Below are positions 33,709 to 43,465 of a stretch of DNA of 64,000 bases, one piece after another. The notes below the pieces were generated by a model. It saw nothing but the letters and a program-made list of their open reading frames with translations. It was not told where the DNA came from and ran no database searches. Source of the DNA: Chondrus crispus (taxonomy: Eukaryota > Rhodophyta > Florideophyceae > Gigartinales > Gigartinaceae); NCBI RefSeq assembly GCF_000350225.1, contig NW_005179293.1, positions 1 through 64,000 on the forward strand. Reading direction: 5' to 3'. Positions within the stretch are counted from its first letter, which is position 1, and every line of letters starts with the position of its first letter. The position numbers and the translations under genes are program-made.

Positions 33709-33929
33709 TGTAGTGAATGGAACCCATTCACTTCGGTACACACTCACCCACCCAGGCCAGCATCATACATGCTTAGGTAGCATACCATTTTAGGTAGGTT
33801 TTGTTCGACCCCTTTTTGGGACAGAATTGGTGTACTTAAGACACCAATCTGTGCCCCTTCCGTAAATCGGAGGCATCGAGCCTCACAACTCTCACCAACC
33901 TTTGCGCCTTCGCAACCGGCAAGCGCACA
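33709..33929 (+). repeat. 3' LTR of element B
   Basis: 221 bp; one extra C relative to the 5' copy. Confidence 0.9.
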
Positions 33930-34322
33930 TGTAGGGAGCGCTTCTTTCTTTTGTCCGAACTTCCACACATCTCTTTCCTTTTTCATTTGTATTTGCGCCG
34001 AACCTCCCGCCCCTTGCGGTTCTCCATTAGTGGTGCTTTTAGCTGTTGCGATTGCATGAAAATGGAAGGATTGCCGAAGCGTTCCCCCCGGTGGCTTGCA
34101 GGGGATAAACCATACTTAACAACTCCAACGCAACGCCACGCTCCAAGCCCTCCTGCGCCCTTTACTGGGCTGTGATGGGTTGCTGTGGACAGAGGGAGCT
34201 CGCCAAAATCTCTGGAAACCACTGCGAGGAGAGCAGAAGCTCCTGCGGAAGGTCCCGTCGTTGAAGTTCAACTGCCGCCGAGAGCGCTGTTCGAAAATGT
34301 GCACGACGGACATGACGTCCGC

Positions 34323-34947
34323 ATGGAGAATAAGCTTTTCTCATTCTTCGCAAGGAAAGCCATGCGGGCAAATGGGGAAATTGGAAAAGAATGGAAGCGT
34401 CGTACATCAGGAAACAAGATGGAATTGGTGTACCGAAACTACCTTTTTGTGCTGCAGAGGGAGAGGAAGCGAGTCTCATTTGAAAGCACTTGTGATAGTA
34501 ATTCAAAATGCAGCAGTTGGAAGGAGTTTATAGAAGAATTTGAACAGAATGTATGCGATTTTGACAAACCAACTCCAGTCCAAATATTCGTACAGACCCT
34601 GAGTAAGTGTTTAGATCGAGGGTTGTGGGACAACGGAGAGCTTACTCTACAAAAAAGTCCTTCAAGCATCCCCGCAAACATGGTGTCTTTGTTCTCAATT
34701 TCTGAGTTTGGTAGGCTATGTGTAACTCTGCGTGATGATACTCCTTCTAGGAAAGCATTATTGGACTTTTACAAACATGCTCACGCTAGACAACATTGGC
34801 ACAAATTTTACTGGGGATGACCTCTGGCAGATTATTGTCAGGCGCTTTAATGATCATTTTCTATCATATGAACAGATATCTCCACGTTTGTGCCGGAAGT
34901 ATGTCCCTCGGAGCTCTCACTTTGCGAAAGATCTTCTGAAAAGTTGA
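34323..34947 (+). CDS. Unidentified ORF, probably frameshifted
   Basis: From the ATG at 34323 (MENKLFSFFARKAM) a 165-codon frame runs to 34820. An overlapping frame carries on to 34947 with a protein-like end (DDLWQIIVRRFNDHF, SPRLCRKYVPRSSHF), suggesting a frameshift near 34740-34810. Charged and mostly helical in character, with no domain I recognise. The frame is open about 46 codons upstream without an ATG. It lies 390 nt beyond the right end of element B, so B may have landed near its promoter. A transposon-derived or lineage-specific gene are both possible. Confidence 0.35.
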
Positions 34948-35132
34948 AGAATCTCTATCAAAGGACACAATATATGTCTAAACAACGATTTGTGGATTAC
35001 CGTAGGTCGGGACACAACGATCCGTAGAAATTCCATAATATTTTAGGGCCGCATGACGCGGAAGGTATCGTTATCGTAATGGATATGGAGCGGGTCTGGA
35101 TTATGTAGTATGCCGGTTGGACATTAAGGAAC

Positions 35133-35792
35133 TGTGGCATAACGGCGGTTCAACATTCGATTTAGATTAGATTAATATGAGCCGCACGCGCACACACGTG
35201 TACAGCGCACGTACCCCACCTGTACGGAGCGCGCGCACACACGTGCACACGTGTGCCACGCGTGTGGGAAGCGCCCATACCCGCATGTACTATACGTGTA
35301 TGACACGTGTACAGGCAGCACGGGACAGCCCGCGCTGACTACCGTAGCCCTACAGTACAGTCCGTACTGTACTGTAGAATGATAGGATTGATTGTATATT
35401 AAATAACGGAGCAGACCGGCGGCGGTGAGTGGGACAAGCACGGACTTGTCCACGACCGGCCGCCTAGGTACGTCTTCCAGCTTACCTAACACGCGCGATT
35501 CGCCTTCGGGCTCGTTAAACGGGATAAAGCGGGTAGGGCACACACGCGTACGCGAGCGAGCCTAGATCCGCCTCCGCCCGTCAGCGCTAGTACGTTACCC
35601 AGCGCTGCTCCGGGGCGTCGAGGCGTAGATCGGCCCGCGCGTACGCTCGTCCCCGACCGTCCCGCTCTACCACGCTACCAGGGCCCGCTTCCCTGTCCCG
35701 TCAGCTGTGTGTTTCCCCGTCTTCTCGCCTTCCGAAAGGGCTGCGTCGAGCTAAGCATACACCCCTCTACGTTGGGGGGTGTTTATGCTACA
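35133..35792. mobile_element. Solo LTR, 660 bp
   Basis: Ends TGTGGCATAA...TTTATGCTACA, with TSD GGAAC on both sides (35128-35132 and 35793-35797). No coding region. The first 150 bp are rich in alternating ACGTGT/CACACG runs. The family is otherwise absent from the window, so orientation is unknown. Confidence 0.8.
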
Positions 35793-36409
35793 GGAACCAG
35801 ACCAGTTCTTGTTAGATGTAAGTGTAAAACATTTGAGGTTGGAATGGGAGAAGGCGGTATGAGTTCTGCATTGAAGCCTAGTTTAACATCTGGCAAGAGA
35901 AGGCGGGTGCCTCATATGAAGAGGCTGGGGAAGAAATTAAGGGAATGAGAATGGAGACAAAGGATCGCTGGGAAGAGGTGAAGGATAATCTGACAAATTC
36001 GCAGAGCACCACGAACGTAGCTGGGAAACCTACCCCGCTTTCCGACGAACTTGAAAAGGAAGACTGGTATGACATCATCGAGAAGCGTACAATGCGGTTG
36101 AAGAGGGGTAAAGACGCAGGGGCTGGCGAGGGCACTATTTAAATCTGCGAAAGGGGCTGTCGGAGGCTATTGAGAAGTTCAACAACTTGAGAAGTGATGA
36201 ATAGTGACATATCGAACGTCCAGCTGCTCCATTAGACGAGGCGGCACGCTTTCATGGCAATCGCCTCCCTGGACTCGAACACGGGCAGCCTCTCCCAGAC
36301 CCAGCCCCACGCCGCCTAGCCGCCGCCACCGCCGGTCGCGTTCGCGAAGACGACGTGCGACGAATAAGAGGACGAACAACTGCCGCGCAGCGGACAGAGA
36401 CAGGACCGG
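35793..36409. other. Low-support region with a charged open frame
   Basis: An open frame at about 35880-36142 (plus strand; contains DRWEEVKDNLTNSQSTTN and DELEKEDWYDIIEKRTMRLK) looks coiled-coil-like and real in composition, but it is cut at its 5' side just after the solo LTR. It may be a gene fragment. Confidence 0.35.
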
Positions 36410-37040
36410 ACGTTTGTTTCATTCCAGGCTCTCGCAGTGGCTCGTGGGGCTGCCCCGTGCGTCTATGACGTTGTTGACCGACCGTCTAACCCCTGACGGA
36501 AGACGAGAGTGAGGTTATTAATGACTTTAGACGTCGCATTGAGTTCACGAACGTCTTTTTCATCTACGTCTCATGTATCATCGACGACTTGGAAGACAAT
36601 GCCACGAGGGAGTGTCTGGAGAAATTACAACCTTGATGTCCCCCAGGCACAACTCATGTGCTTGTCGGAACGAGCGTATACGGCAAAATTACCACGGTGC
36701 GTCTGATTGAGAGGTTTTACTATGTATAGCAAGGTGAAGTTACTTTGGATGGATTAAACGTTCGCAACTTAAACGTCCTCTGGCTGCGTAGCCAGATGGC
36801 ATATGCGGACCAAATGTCGACCATGTTCGCAATGAAGATCAGTGAGAACGGAGCGCTGGGTGCTGGATTAGTTATGGAAGTTGAAAAAGCGAGAAGAAGA
36901 CATTCATGCAGCGCTGGGAACCTATACATGAAGATATGGTACGGGCAGCAAAAATTGCAAATTCCCACGACTGCATCATGAAGTTGCCGGTGCGGTACGG
37001 CACAATGCTCGGTGAGCATAGGGCCATGGTCAGCGGGGGG
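36410..37040 (+). pseudogene. ABC transporter (ABCB/MDR-type) nucleotide-binding domain relic
   Basis: Spread over several frames, the order of motifs matches an ABCB exporter: linker SFQALAVARGAAP and VYDVVDR (36410-36480), PLTEDESEVINDFRRRIEF leading to TNVFF (36490-36560), a degraded Walker A GTSVYGKIT (36667-36693; family GxxGxGKS/T), RLIERFY, then GEVTLDGLNVRNLNVLWLRS, the Q-loop region MAYADQMSTMFA, ISENGALGAG, and MVRAAKIANSHDCIMKLPV with GTMLGEHRAMVSGG just before the signature motif. At least two stops and several frameshifts occur, and Walker B was not found. Such transporters export lipids or drugs; this copy is dead. Confidence 0.65.
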
Positions 37041-37324
37041 TGAGGGGAAGGCTGTGCGCGCGCGGCGCGGCCAGTGCGGCAGTCCACCCGCGCGGGGCGC
37101 GTGCATGCAGTGGCTACTGAGGATGTTTGCGCATGCGCGGGGCTGTAGTGGCACCGCACGGCGATAGAAGAGGGCGGTGGCGTGCTGGGCGGGCGGCGAG
37201 TGTCGGGAGCGAGCGGCATTTACGAGGGCGAGACGGGGCACGGGGGAGATTTAGGAGCGCGGTGGAAGGTCTAGCGGCGAGCACAGCTGGAGAACTGCTA
37301 CGGTTTTGGGATTGCTGATTCTGC
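37041..37324. other. GC-rich intergenic stretch
   Basis: Very GC-rich (GCGCGCGCGGCGCGG near 37055-37070). No supported gene. Confidence 0.4.
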
Positions 37325-38735
37325 TGACAAGATTCAACGTTTCAAATCTCGGCGATCTTTGGAAAAACTTCATCAAAATACATTCCAACTCCTGATTTCA
37401 GCAAAATGATGTCACGGAAAAGGTTTGAATCTCTTCTTTCTCACTTATGCTTCAGTGACCTTTCCTAGTAAGACGATTCGGTTCTGACAGATTCTCGTTG
37501 GTCACTTGTCAGTGGATTCAAGAAGGCCATAAATGAGCACCGTGAATCGTATGTGTACCCATCCGACCATTTATGTGTCGACGAGAGCATCAGTCGGTGG
37601 TATGGTCTTGGAGGACATTGGATCCAGATGGGCCTACCGCACTACTTGGCCTTTGATCGCAAACCCGAAAATAGTTGTGAACTCAAATCAATGGCGTGTG
37701 GTGCATCTGGAATTATGCTCAGAATGGAACTAGTTACGGGTCAGACCGGTGTGCAGATGCCTGAATTCCGCGACCAGTACAGTCACAGCACGGCGTTGAC
37801 GTTGAGGTTGGTCAAACCTTGGTGGTGATCTAGCCGCGTGGTGTGCGAAGATTCGTATTTTGCATCAGTCCAAACCGCTGAGGCACTGTTGAAATATGGA
37901 ATGAAGATCATTGGAGTTGTGAAAATGCGACCAAACAGTTTCCGATGGAGCATTTGTCTGGTCAAGAACTATCATCACGTGGTGCTCACGTATCAATGAA
38001 ATCAAGTAACGCTGAAAACGGAAGGGATCTGATGGCCGTTCTTTGGATGGACAGAGAGAGAAGGTATTTTGTGAGCAGCTGTCACACTGCGAATATTGGG
38101 ACACCCATTTCTCGCGAAAGATGGAGATCCGTGGGGGATCAAACGGAAAAAGTTTCTTTCGAGATTCCTGTTCCTGAGGTCGTGGAAAAGTACTACAGTA
38201 CGTGCTCTCAAATTGATCGACACAACCGATGCAGACAAGATTCATTGCAATTGGAAAAGCTTGAAGTCAAAACGTGGTCATTACGTCTCAATAGCTCTTT
38301 ATTGGCTGTGACCATCGTGGATGCTTGGTTGCTTTACAAGTACGCTCACGGTGCTCGGCTTTCTATGTGCCAGTCCGCCTTCTATGAGTGACTTGCAGAA
38401 GAACTTATCAACAACAGATATGATTCTATCAAGAGAAGGTCGTGGGACAGTGCTCGAGATAGTGAACTGTCTGGCGATGAAGAACCTGCTGCGGGGATCG
38501 GAACACATCTCGCAGAGACAAATAAGAAGAGAAGGCTTGCTGATGGATCGTTTTCCAAGGCTTCGCATCAAGGTCGCTGTAGATCTTGCAGTACTTTCAA
38601 GTCAAAGTTTCTGTGCTCAACGTGTCGTGACAATGGACTCGGAGATATCTTTTATGTCACGCAGGGACGAAGAGAACTTGCTACTCTTCTCACTTGAAAG
38701 AGAAGCACTACATGGAATTAATGTAAAAGGAGACT
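37325..38735 (+). pseudogene. PiggyBac-like transposase, decayed
   Basis: In order: RKRFESLLSHLCFSDLS (37410-37470), VSGFKKAINEH, LCVDESISRWYGLGGHW, RKPENSCELKSMACGASGI and MELVTGQTG (37500-37745), then CEDSYFASVQTAEALLKYGM with the DSYF catalytic-Asp block (37840-37910), IDRHNRCRQDSL (38215-38250), WSLRLNSSLLAVTIVDAWL (38278-38330), and a C-terminal Cys cluster GRCRSCSTFKSKFLCSTCRD (38570-38632) like the Cys-rich finger of piggyBac transposases. Multiple stops and frameshifts. TTAA-flanked terminal repeats were not found. Confidence 0.7.
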
Positions 38736-39234
38736 TTTAGTGGCGAAATGTCACGCTTTCGGCGGAAAAATAAAAAAGAAGTTCTTAGCTATAGCCCCGT
38801 ACTGGTCGCACTTGCGTCATCGGACTTGCGAAGTTAGCTACTGCCTATGGCGTACTGAATCTCCCTTTAAAAGATGTCACCGTATTCTGTCTAATATTCA
38901 AGTGGAGGCCCGAAGGCCTATCTAGACAGTAGCTTGGTTTCGCAACCAGTCGAGTTCCCGGAGGAATGTTTGGGATTCCAAAGGTTTCCCAGCGAGCTCG
39001 AACTCTCAGCCTCCACGGACACGCCCGAGCCGTTGCCGACTAGAGCACGCTCGCTTTGGTTGTGAGTTAGAGTTTGCGTAGAACGTTATAAAGTAGAAGT
39101 AGCTGTTACAACTACTGATAAAGGAGGAGAAGAGGATCATGTACTGTACTGGTACACGTGGCGTATTCAAACACCTGCAAATTACCGGGCCAAAATCAAA
39201 AAAATTAATTTCAAGTGTAACCGTTCTCCATTTA

Positions 39235-39278
39235 ATTTTGTCCTCATATGAGGACAAGTGCGTGTCGGATAGACACTA
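39235..39278 (-). repeat. Putative terminal repeat of a TA-target transposon, second copy
   Basis: Inverted relative to 28520-28564; shares the block GTCCTCATATGAGGACAAAA and the terminus GTGTCTATC next to TA (39277-39278). Confidence 0.5.
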
Positions 39279-39334
39279 GCGTCTCCGCGCGAAGACCGTT
39301 TTATTCTGCACTGCATGTACAGATGCGGTCTCAG
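39276..39334 (+). repeat. 59-bp dispersed repeat, copy 2
   Basis: One mismatch to 31055-31113. It begins exactly where the preceding transposon terminus ends. Confidence 0.85.
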
Positions 39335-40353
39335 AGCGTTCCAGTTCATGTGAGGTAGTCCGCCTCAATTCTGCTGAATTGACGCAAAACAGCACTGTAC
39401 CATAATATAGACGGGCCATCGACTATGGGTCCGAATATACAGAAAGTTACTTCCCATGCGTGCCACAACAGTAGATTCCTAACTGCACTACAGTGGACTG
39501 CTAACCGGTTACGCGGTCCTTTCCTAGAACTAGTTACAGTAGGTACCCCTCAATAGTGCACCCTCGTGCCATAAGCAATAGATACGCACTACTGACAGCG
39601 CGAACTAATGAAGGTCTATCCACAGGTCACGGCCCACCGGCCACAAAATGCTCCGATATGAGCGTTTGCCGTCGCTTCTTGCGCGCTTGTTGGTGATAGG
39701 CTTCAAATAGGACTCGTTTGGCACCGCGCAGTGCCTCTGAAGCATGCGGTCGTGGTCGTTATCCGCAACGCAGCAGTGTGTATCTACATCGGCACCGCCC
39801 AAGTGCACAGGCGTACACATGGTGACATCGCTGAAAGGGGTGCACTTTTGGCCATGAGCACTATTGTGAAGCGAACGATTGAGGAGACCCCCTGTAGAGT
39901 AGAAGAGTTGAGGTGTAGAACTGTACTGTGAACAAACTTGAAGTAGTGAAAATTGACTACGGTGCTCTCAAGATGAAATAAGACAAGTAAGCGATCGTCC
40001 AAGGACCGTTCGTCACATTTACACTCCCACTGTACTACCTTACGACCACGTTTTGTCTGGCGCCCACCTAAGGCACATTTGCGCTAGAATAAGATGTATG
40101 TGATGGGTAAGCTTGGGTCGCATCCTACCCTCTGATAGCAGAGCTGGCTCTTGCTATGTTAGCTGGCTCTGTGGTACTGTACTCATCGCTTTGCAGGTTT
40201 ACGGTGACTTTCCCCGTAGTGTAAAGATCGTTGTCGCTCTCACCGTAAAGATAATGAACACACCACCAACTACCGTGTAAAGTACAGAGTGCCACCAGTG
40301 GACATTACCATCAACACAATTCTCAGAAAGGACCGCGAAGTGTGAACCTTGTA

Positions 40354-40681
40354 CTATTGCTGCATATTCCGTTGCGACAAGACCCCTCCAAGACTACTTA
40401 TTTCAACTCGTACCAACGCCCAATGTTGTTGAAATGGAGAGCCGGCCAATGCCTTTGTGAATGAGTCTGCACAGTTTGCAAATGATGGCGTGTACAGCAC
40501 TTGAATGTTTGCACGCTGTACTAGTTCCTTTAGATAGTTTTACTTACTTCCGATGTACTGTACGTTTTATCGTCCTTGCAAGTCCCCAGTCCATGTAGTT
40601 GCGCCTAAATTGCCCTGAACATTACTGTCGGAGGCACATCGTGATGCAGAACCCTCATTTTTTGAAGTAGTTCTTGTATCC
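40354..40681 (-). pseudogene. Copia RNase H C-terminal remnant
   Basis: Only visible when minus-strand frames are joined: WIQELLQKMRVLHHDVPPTV (near 40670-40610), then LKELVQRANIQVLYTPSFAN and CADSFTKALAG (40545-40450), ending in a stop at 40354. This is the conserved end of Ty1/copia RNase H (the ELV...ADxFTKAL region). It lies antisense to the copia remnant that starts 220 bp farther on, so it belongs to a different insertion. Confidence 0.6.
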
Positions 40682-40904
40682 ACACAACTTCCAGAACGAA
40701 CTTCAACTGAATTTTGTCCTGGATATGGGCCCAGAGGGAGAATACGCTCTTTATTTGCTCTCAGAATCTAACGATTTTGCAAGTTTATTGCAGGTCTTGT
40801 ATGTTCTTAACCGACCATGGAGGACAACAAACGTGTCTATATGTTTTATGGACGACCCGGTGAAGCACTTTAATCTGTGGTGAGGCTCAAGGAATGCTTA
40901 TCGT

Positions 40905-43000
40905 TGTCAGAAATGACGTTATTGCAGATGGGACATTAGAACGGGACGCAAACACTACGCTGAAGGTTTCCAAGGCCCGAGCTATCATCATGCAGATCCT
41001 TGATACTAAAACGCTTCGCGTTTGCCTTGATGACCGAGCAAACCCGCACTAAATGTGAAGCCGCTTGCAAGAATGGTACGCTGTTTCGAATGTTGCGACA
41101 CAGGGGTAACTAGACGTAAAAATCGGTCAACTGCGCCATGATGGCTAGGCAATATCGGCGTTGTTGTCGACGCATTAAGGATACCTTTATTAGCATCGAG
41201 GGAATGGATCACACCTCTCCTAAGAAGATTCAGGTGGCAATGCTTCTGGCTTCATTTGGCGAGAATGGTAAATCATCCTATGGTCACATACGTTCTGCGC
41301 TACAGAGCGCAAAACATAATCTGTCTTGGGAAAGCGTTACTACGCGTCTGTTGCACGGATACGGGAAAAAGCAGTCGAATCAGAATAGTACACATATTTC
41401 AGGCATTGCGAAGGCCGTATAACGAGTTCTTATGCGAAGGCCATGAAGCACCACGGAAGTTGGTATCACGAGAGACACATGCATGAGACTACAGCACGTT
41501 ACAACTGTAATGAAGGCGAGCATCTCTCAAAGAACTGCACTCAGAGGTCCAAAGAGGGACCGAGAGATAATCGCCTTCTGACCAGCAAAGGTGACCACAG
41601 CGGCAGTGCACAATTGAGTAGATCCACGCTCCTCTTGACAGCCTCAATTCGCAAAAGCTCCTCCAGTAAGGACGCAGAGCTATTTTTCATGGACGCAGGT
41701 GCTTCCGGTCACATGTTTCATGATTCAAGGTTGCTCTGGAACCCTCTTGAAGCAGGGTTATGGAAGAACCATTGATGCTACACTGCAAGGATATGTTCAT
41801 GTCAAAACTGTACTATGTCTTATGCCCAATGAATTCAATCACCGTTATGTGGTGCCTGAGGATGCCCTCCACGTTCCCGGCTTACATGTGAATTTGAGCC
41901 ATAGCAGAGGAGCGGTTTCACCGTGAAAATCAAAAGGATTATATACTGTACGAACAAAAGTTGTTCGAACTGAGGCCCATGCAAGCACAAGTATTTATCA
42001 AGAACTATGGCATTAGAGACTCGGTAATGCGAACCAAAGGAGTGTTAGAAGGCAAATAGAATCCAATGCAGCCCAGGAGTTTCAGACAACTTCACTCAAA
42101 CCTCTGGCAGAAATTTAACAGTGTGCACGGGACATATGAGGGTGTGCACGGGACATATGGTCCCGTGCACACTGCCCAAGTTGTGAGAAGGGCAAGAAAT
42201 CTCGCTTCGTTCGTCATGCAAATTCGTTACGGGCAGGCGCTATGGGAGATGTTGTTCACAGTGACGTCTGTGGCCCCTTCCTTCGGAAAAGCGCGCTACT
42301 GCATTTCATTTATTTACGAATTCTCCGGATTTATACGCATATCTCCCATTAAGAGTAAGAGCGAAGTATGTGGAAAGTTCAGGACGTTTATGGCTTGGAT
42401 TGAGAGAAAAGGACTGCAGAATCAAAACCCTCCGCAGCGACAATGGCGGAGAGTATGTGGCACTGGAATATTTTCTGGAAGAAAATGGTATTGAGGCCCG
42501 GAACAGTTCAGCTTTTTCTCCAAAGGAGAATGGGACTGCTCATCGGTCTAATTGAACTATCGTAGAGAGTGCTCGGTCGATTTTGCCACATGCAAGACTG
42601 CCCAAACATTTCTGGGCCGAGTCTGCAGTACATGCCGCTGATATCAGGAATCGCTTCTTTCGTGCACAGAAGCAGGAGGGTACATCCTTCCAACTCTTGA
42701 CGGGTGGGAAACCACGGATTGATCACCTACGAGCATTTGGCGCCCTCGCTTGGGTCCATATTCCTAGGCAGAAGCACAAAAAGCTAGACAGTAAGAGTGA
42801 AGAAGGAATCACGATTGCATGCTATGAGACAATTCAATACAAGGTCTAGCTTCGGAATATTTGTAGTGCTATAATCTGCCAGTATGTCAGAACTGATGAG
42901 ACGACGTTTCCAGAAAGAATCTGGTTTGCTAATGAGGATATAGTCGTGGTGGGCAGTGACGTGCCACAGCATGTCCCAATGCAATGCCACGCCCAGCAAG
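40905..43000 (+). pseudogene. Decayed Ty1/copia Gag-protease-integrase
   Basis: Homologous to the copia element at 12.3-17.5 kb but heavily mutated. Gag: SKARAIIMQILDTKTLRVCL, WYAVSNVATQG, VAMLLASFGENGKSSYGH. Zinc knuckle: RYNCNEGEHLSKNC, first Cys replaced by Arg. Protease: FFMDAGASGHM (DAG instead of DSG). Integrase: VHSDVCGPFLRKARYCISF, IKTLRSDNGGEYVALEYF, SPKENGTAHRSN, KHFWAESAVHAADIRNRF, LRAFGALAWVHIP. Many frameshifts, and a small repeat insertion at 42121-42172. RT and RNase H are missing, and no LTRs were recognised. Confidence 0.75.
42121..42172. repeat. Direct plus inverted repeat inside the copia remnant
   Basis: GTGTGCACGGGACATATG at 42121-42138 is repeated at 42142-42159 and then inverted (GTCCCGTGCACAC, 42160-42172), giving a 13-bp-stem hairpin. 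Confidence 0.9.
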
Positions 43001-43465
43001 CTACAGTGGATGTCATAAAACATGCCCAGCAGTTGGCTTTTTTGATCCAATCTGAAAATTGGGAGAAGAATTGAAATCAATACCACAGCAACGGTGCACT
43101 ATGATTCAATGATTCAATTTTGGATTGGACTTGCGAAGAAGTGGGTCCAAAAAGGCGAATTTGGATCTCCAGAGAACCGAATCTAAGCAAAATCCAACCT
43201 CAGAATCCGGATTGAATCCATTGAATCCAGATATGTCAACCCCACCAATGCAAAATACACCGAAACATCTGAATCCCTGATGCAGTGCGCGGTACAATTA
43301 ATATGCTCCTTTATCAAACACCCTCAACTCACAACAGGCCTCATCTCCGATCAACCCGTATTCCCTTCGTTGTACGAATAGGAACTGGAAAATGATGGGG
43401 CCAAGAACAAACCATATTAGCCTGTCAGGCGTTCGTTTCGGCCTCCGAAAATAGTCGCAACGGGA
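43001..43465. other. Intergenic region, nothing recognised
   Basis: Repeated ATTGAATCCA-like words near 43105-43230; no gene. Confidence 0.45.

Larger units (their letters stand above)
31422..33929 (+). mobile_element. Ty3/gypsy element B, internally deleted, 2.5 kb
   Basis: LTRs of 220 and 221 bp (31422-31641 and 33709-33929) differ by two substitutions and one indel by eye (about 99% identity). TSD TGTAG occurs at 31417-31421 and 33930-33934. The purine tract GAAGAAGGGGAG directly precedes the 3' LTR. The internal region starts inside RNase H and has only RNase H, integrase and chromodomain; gag, protease and RT are missing. It is therefore a recent non-autonomous insertion, presumably mobilised by a full-length relative. 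Confidence 0.9.
38736..40353. other. Intergenic region with repeat fragments, no gene
   Basis: Contains the terminal repeat at 39235-39278 and the second 59-bp dispersed repeat. Short ORFs near 39600-40000 have no motif. Confidence 0.45.

Noticed and set aside
38900..39060. tRNA- or SINE-like segment on the minus strand (a GAGTTCGAGCTC box)
   Set aside because: A B-box-like word is present but no T-arm or acceptor pairing could be drawn around it.
28520..39278. A single 10.7-kb transposon bounded by the two inverted GTGTCTATC termini
   Set aside because: The interval contains host zinc-finger genes, an independent Ty3 element and unrelated relics. Two separate decayed copies are simpler.
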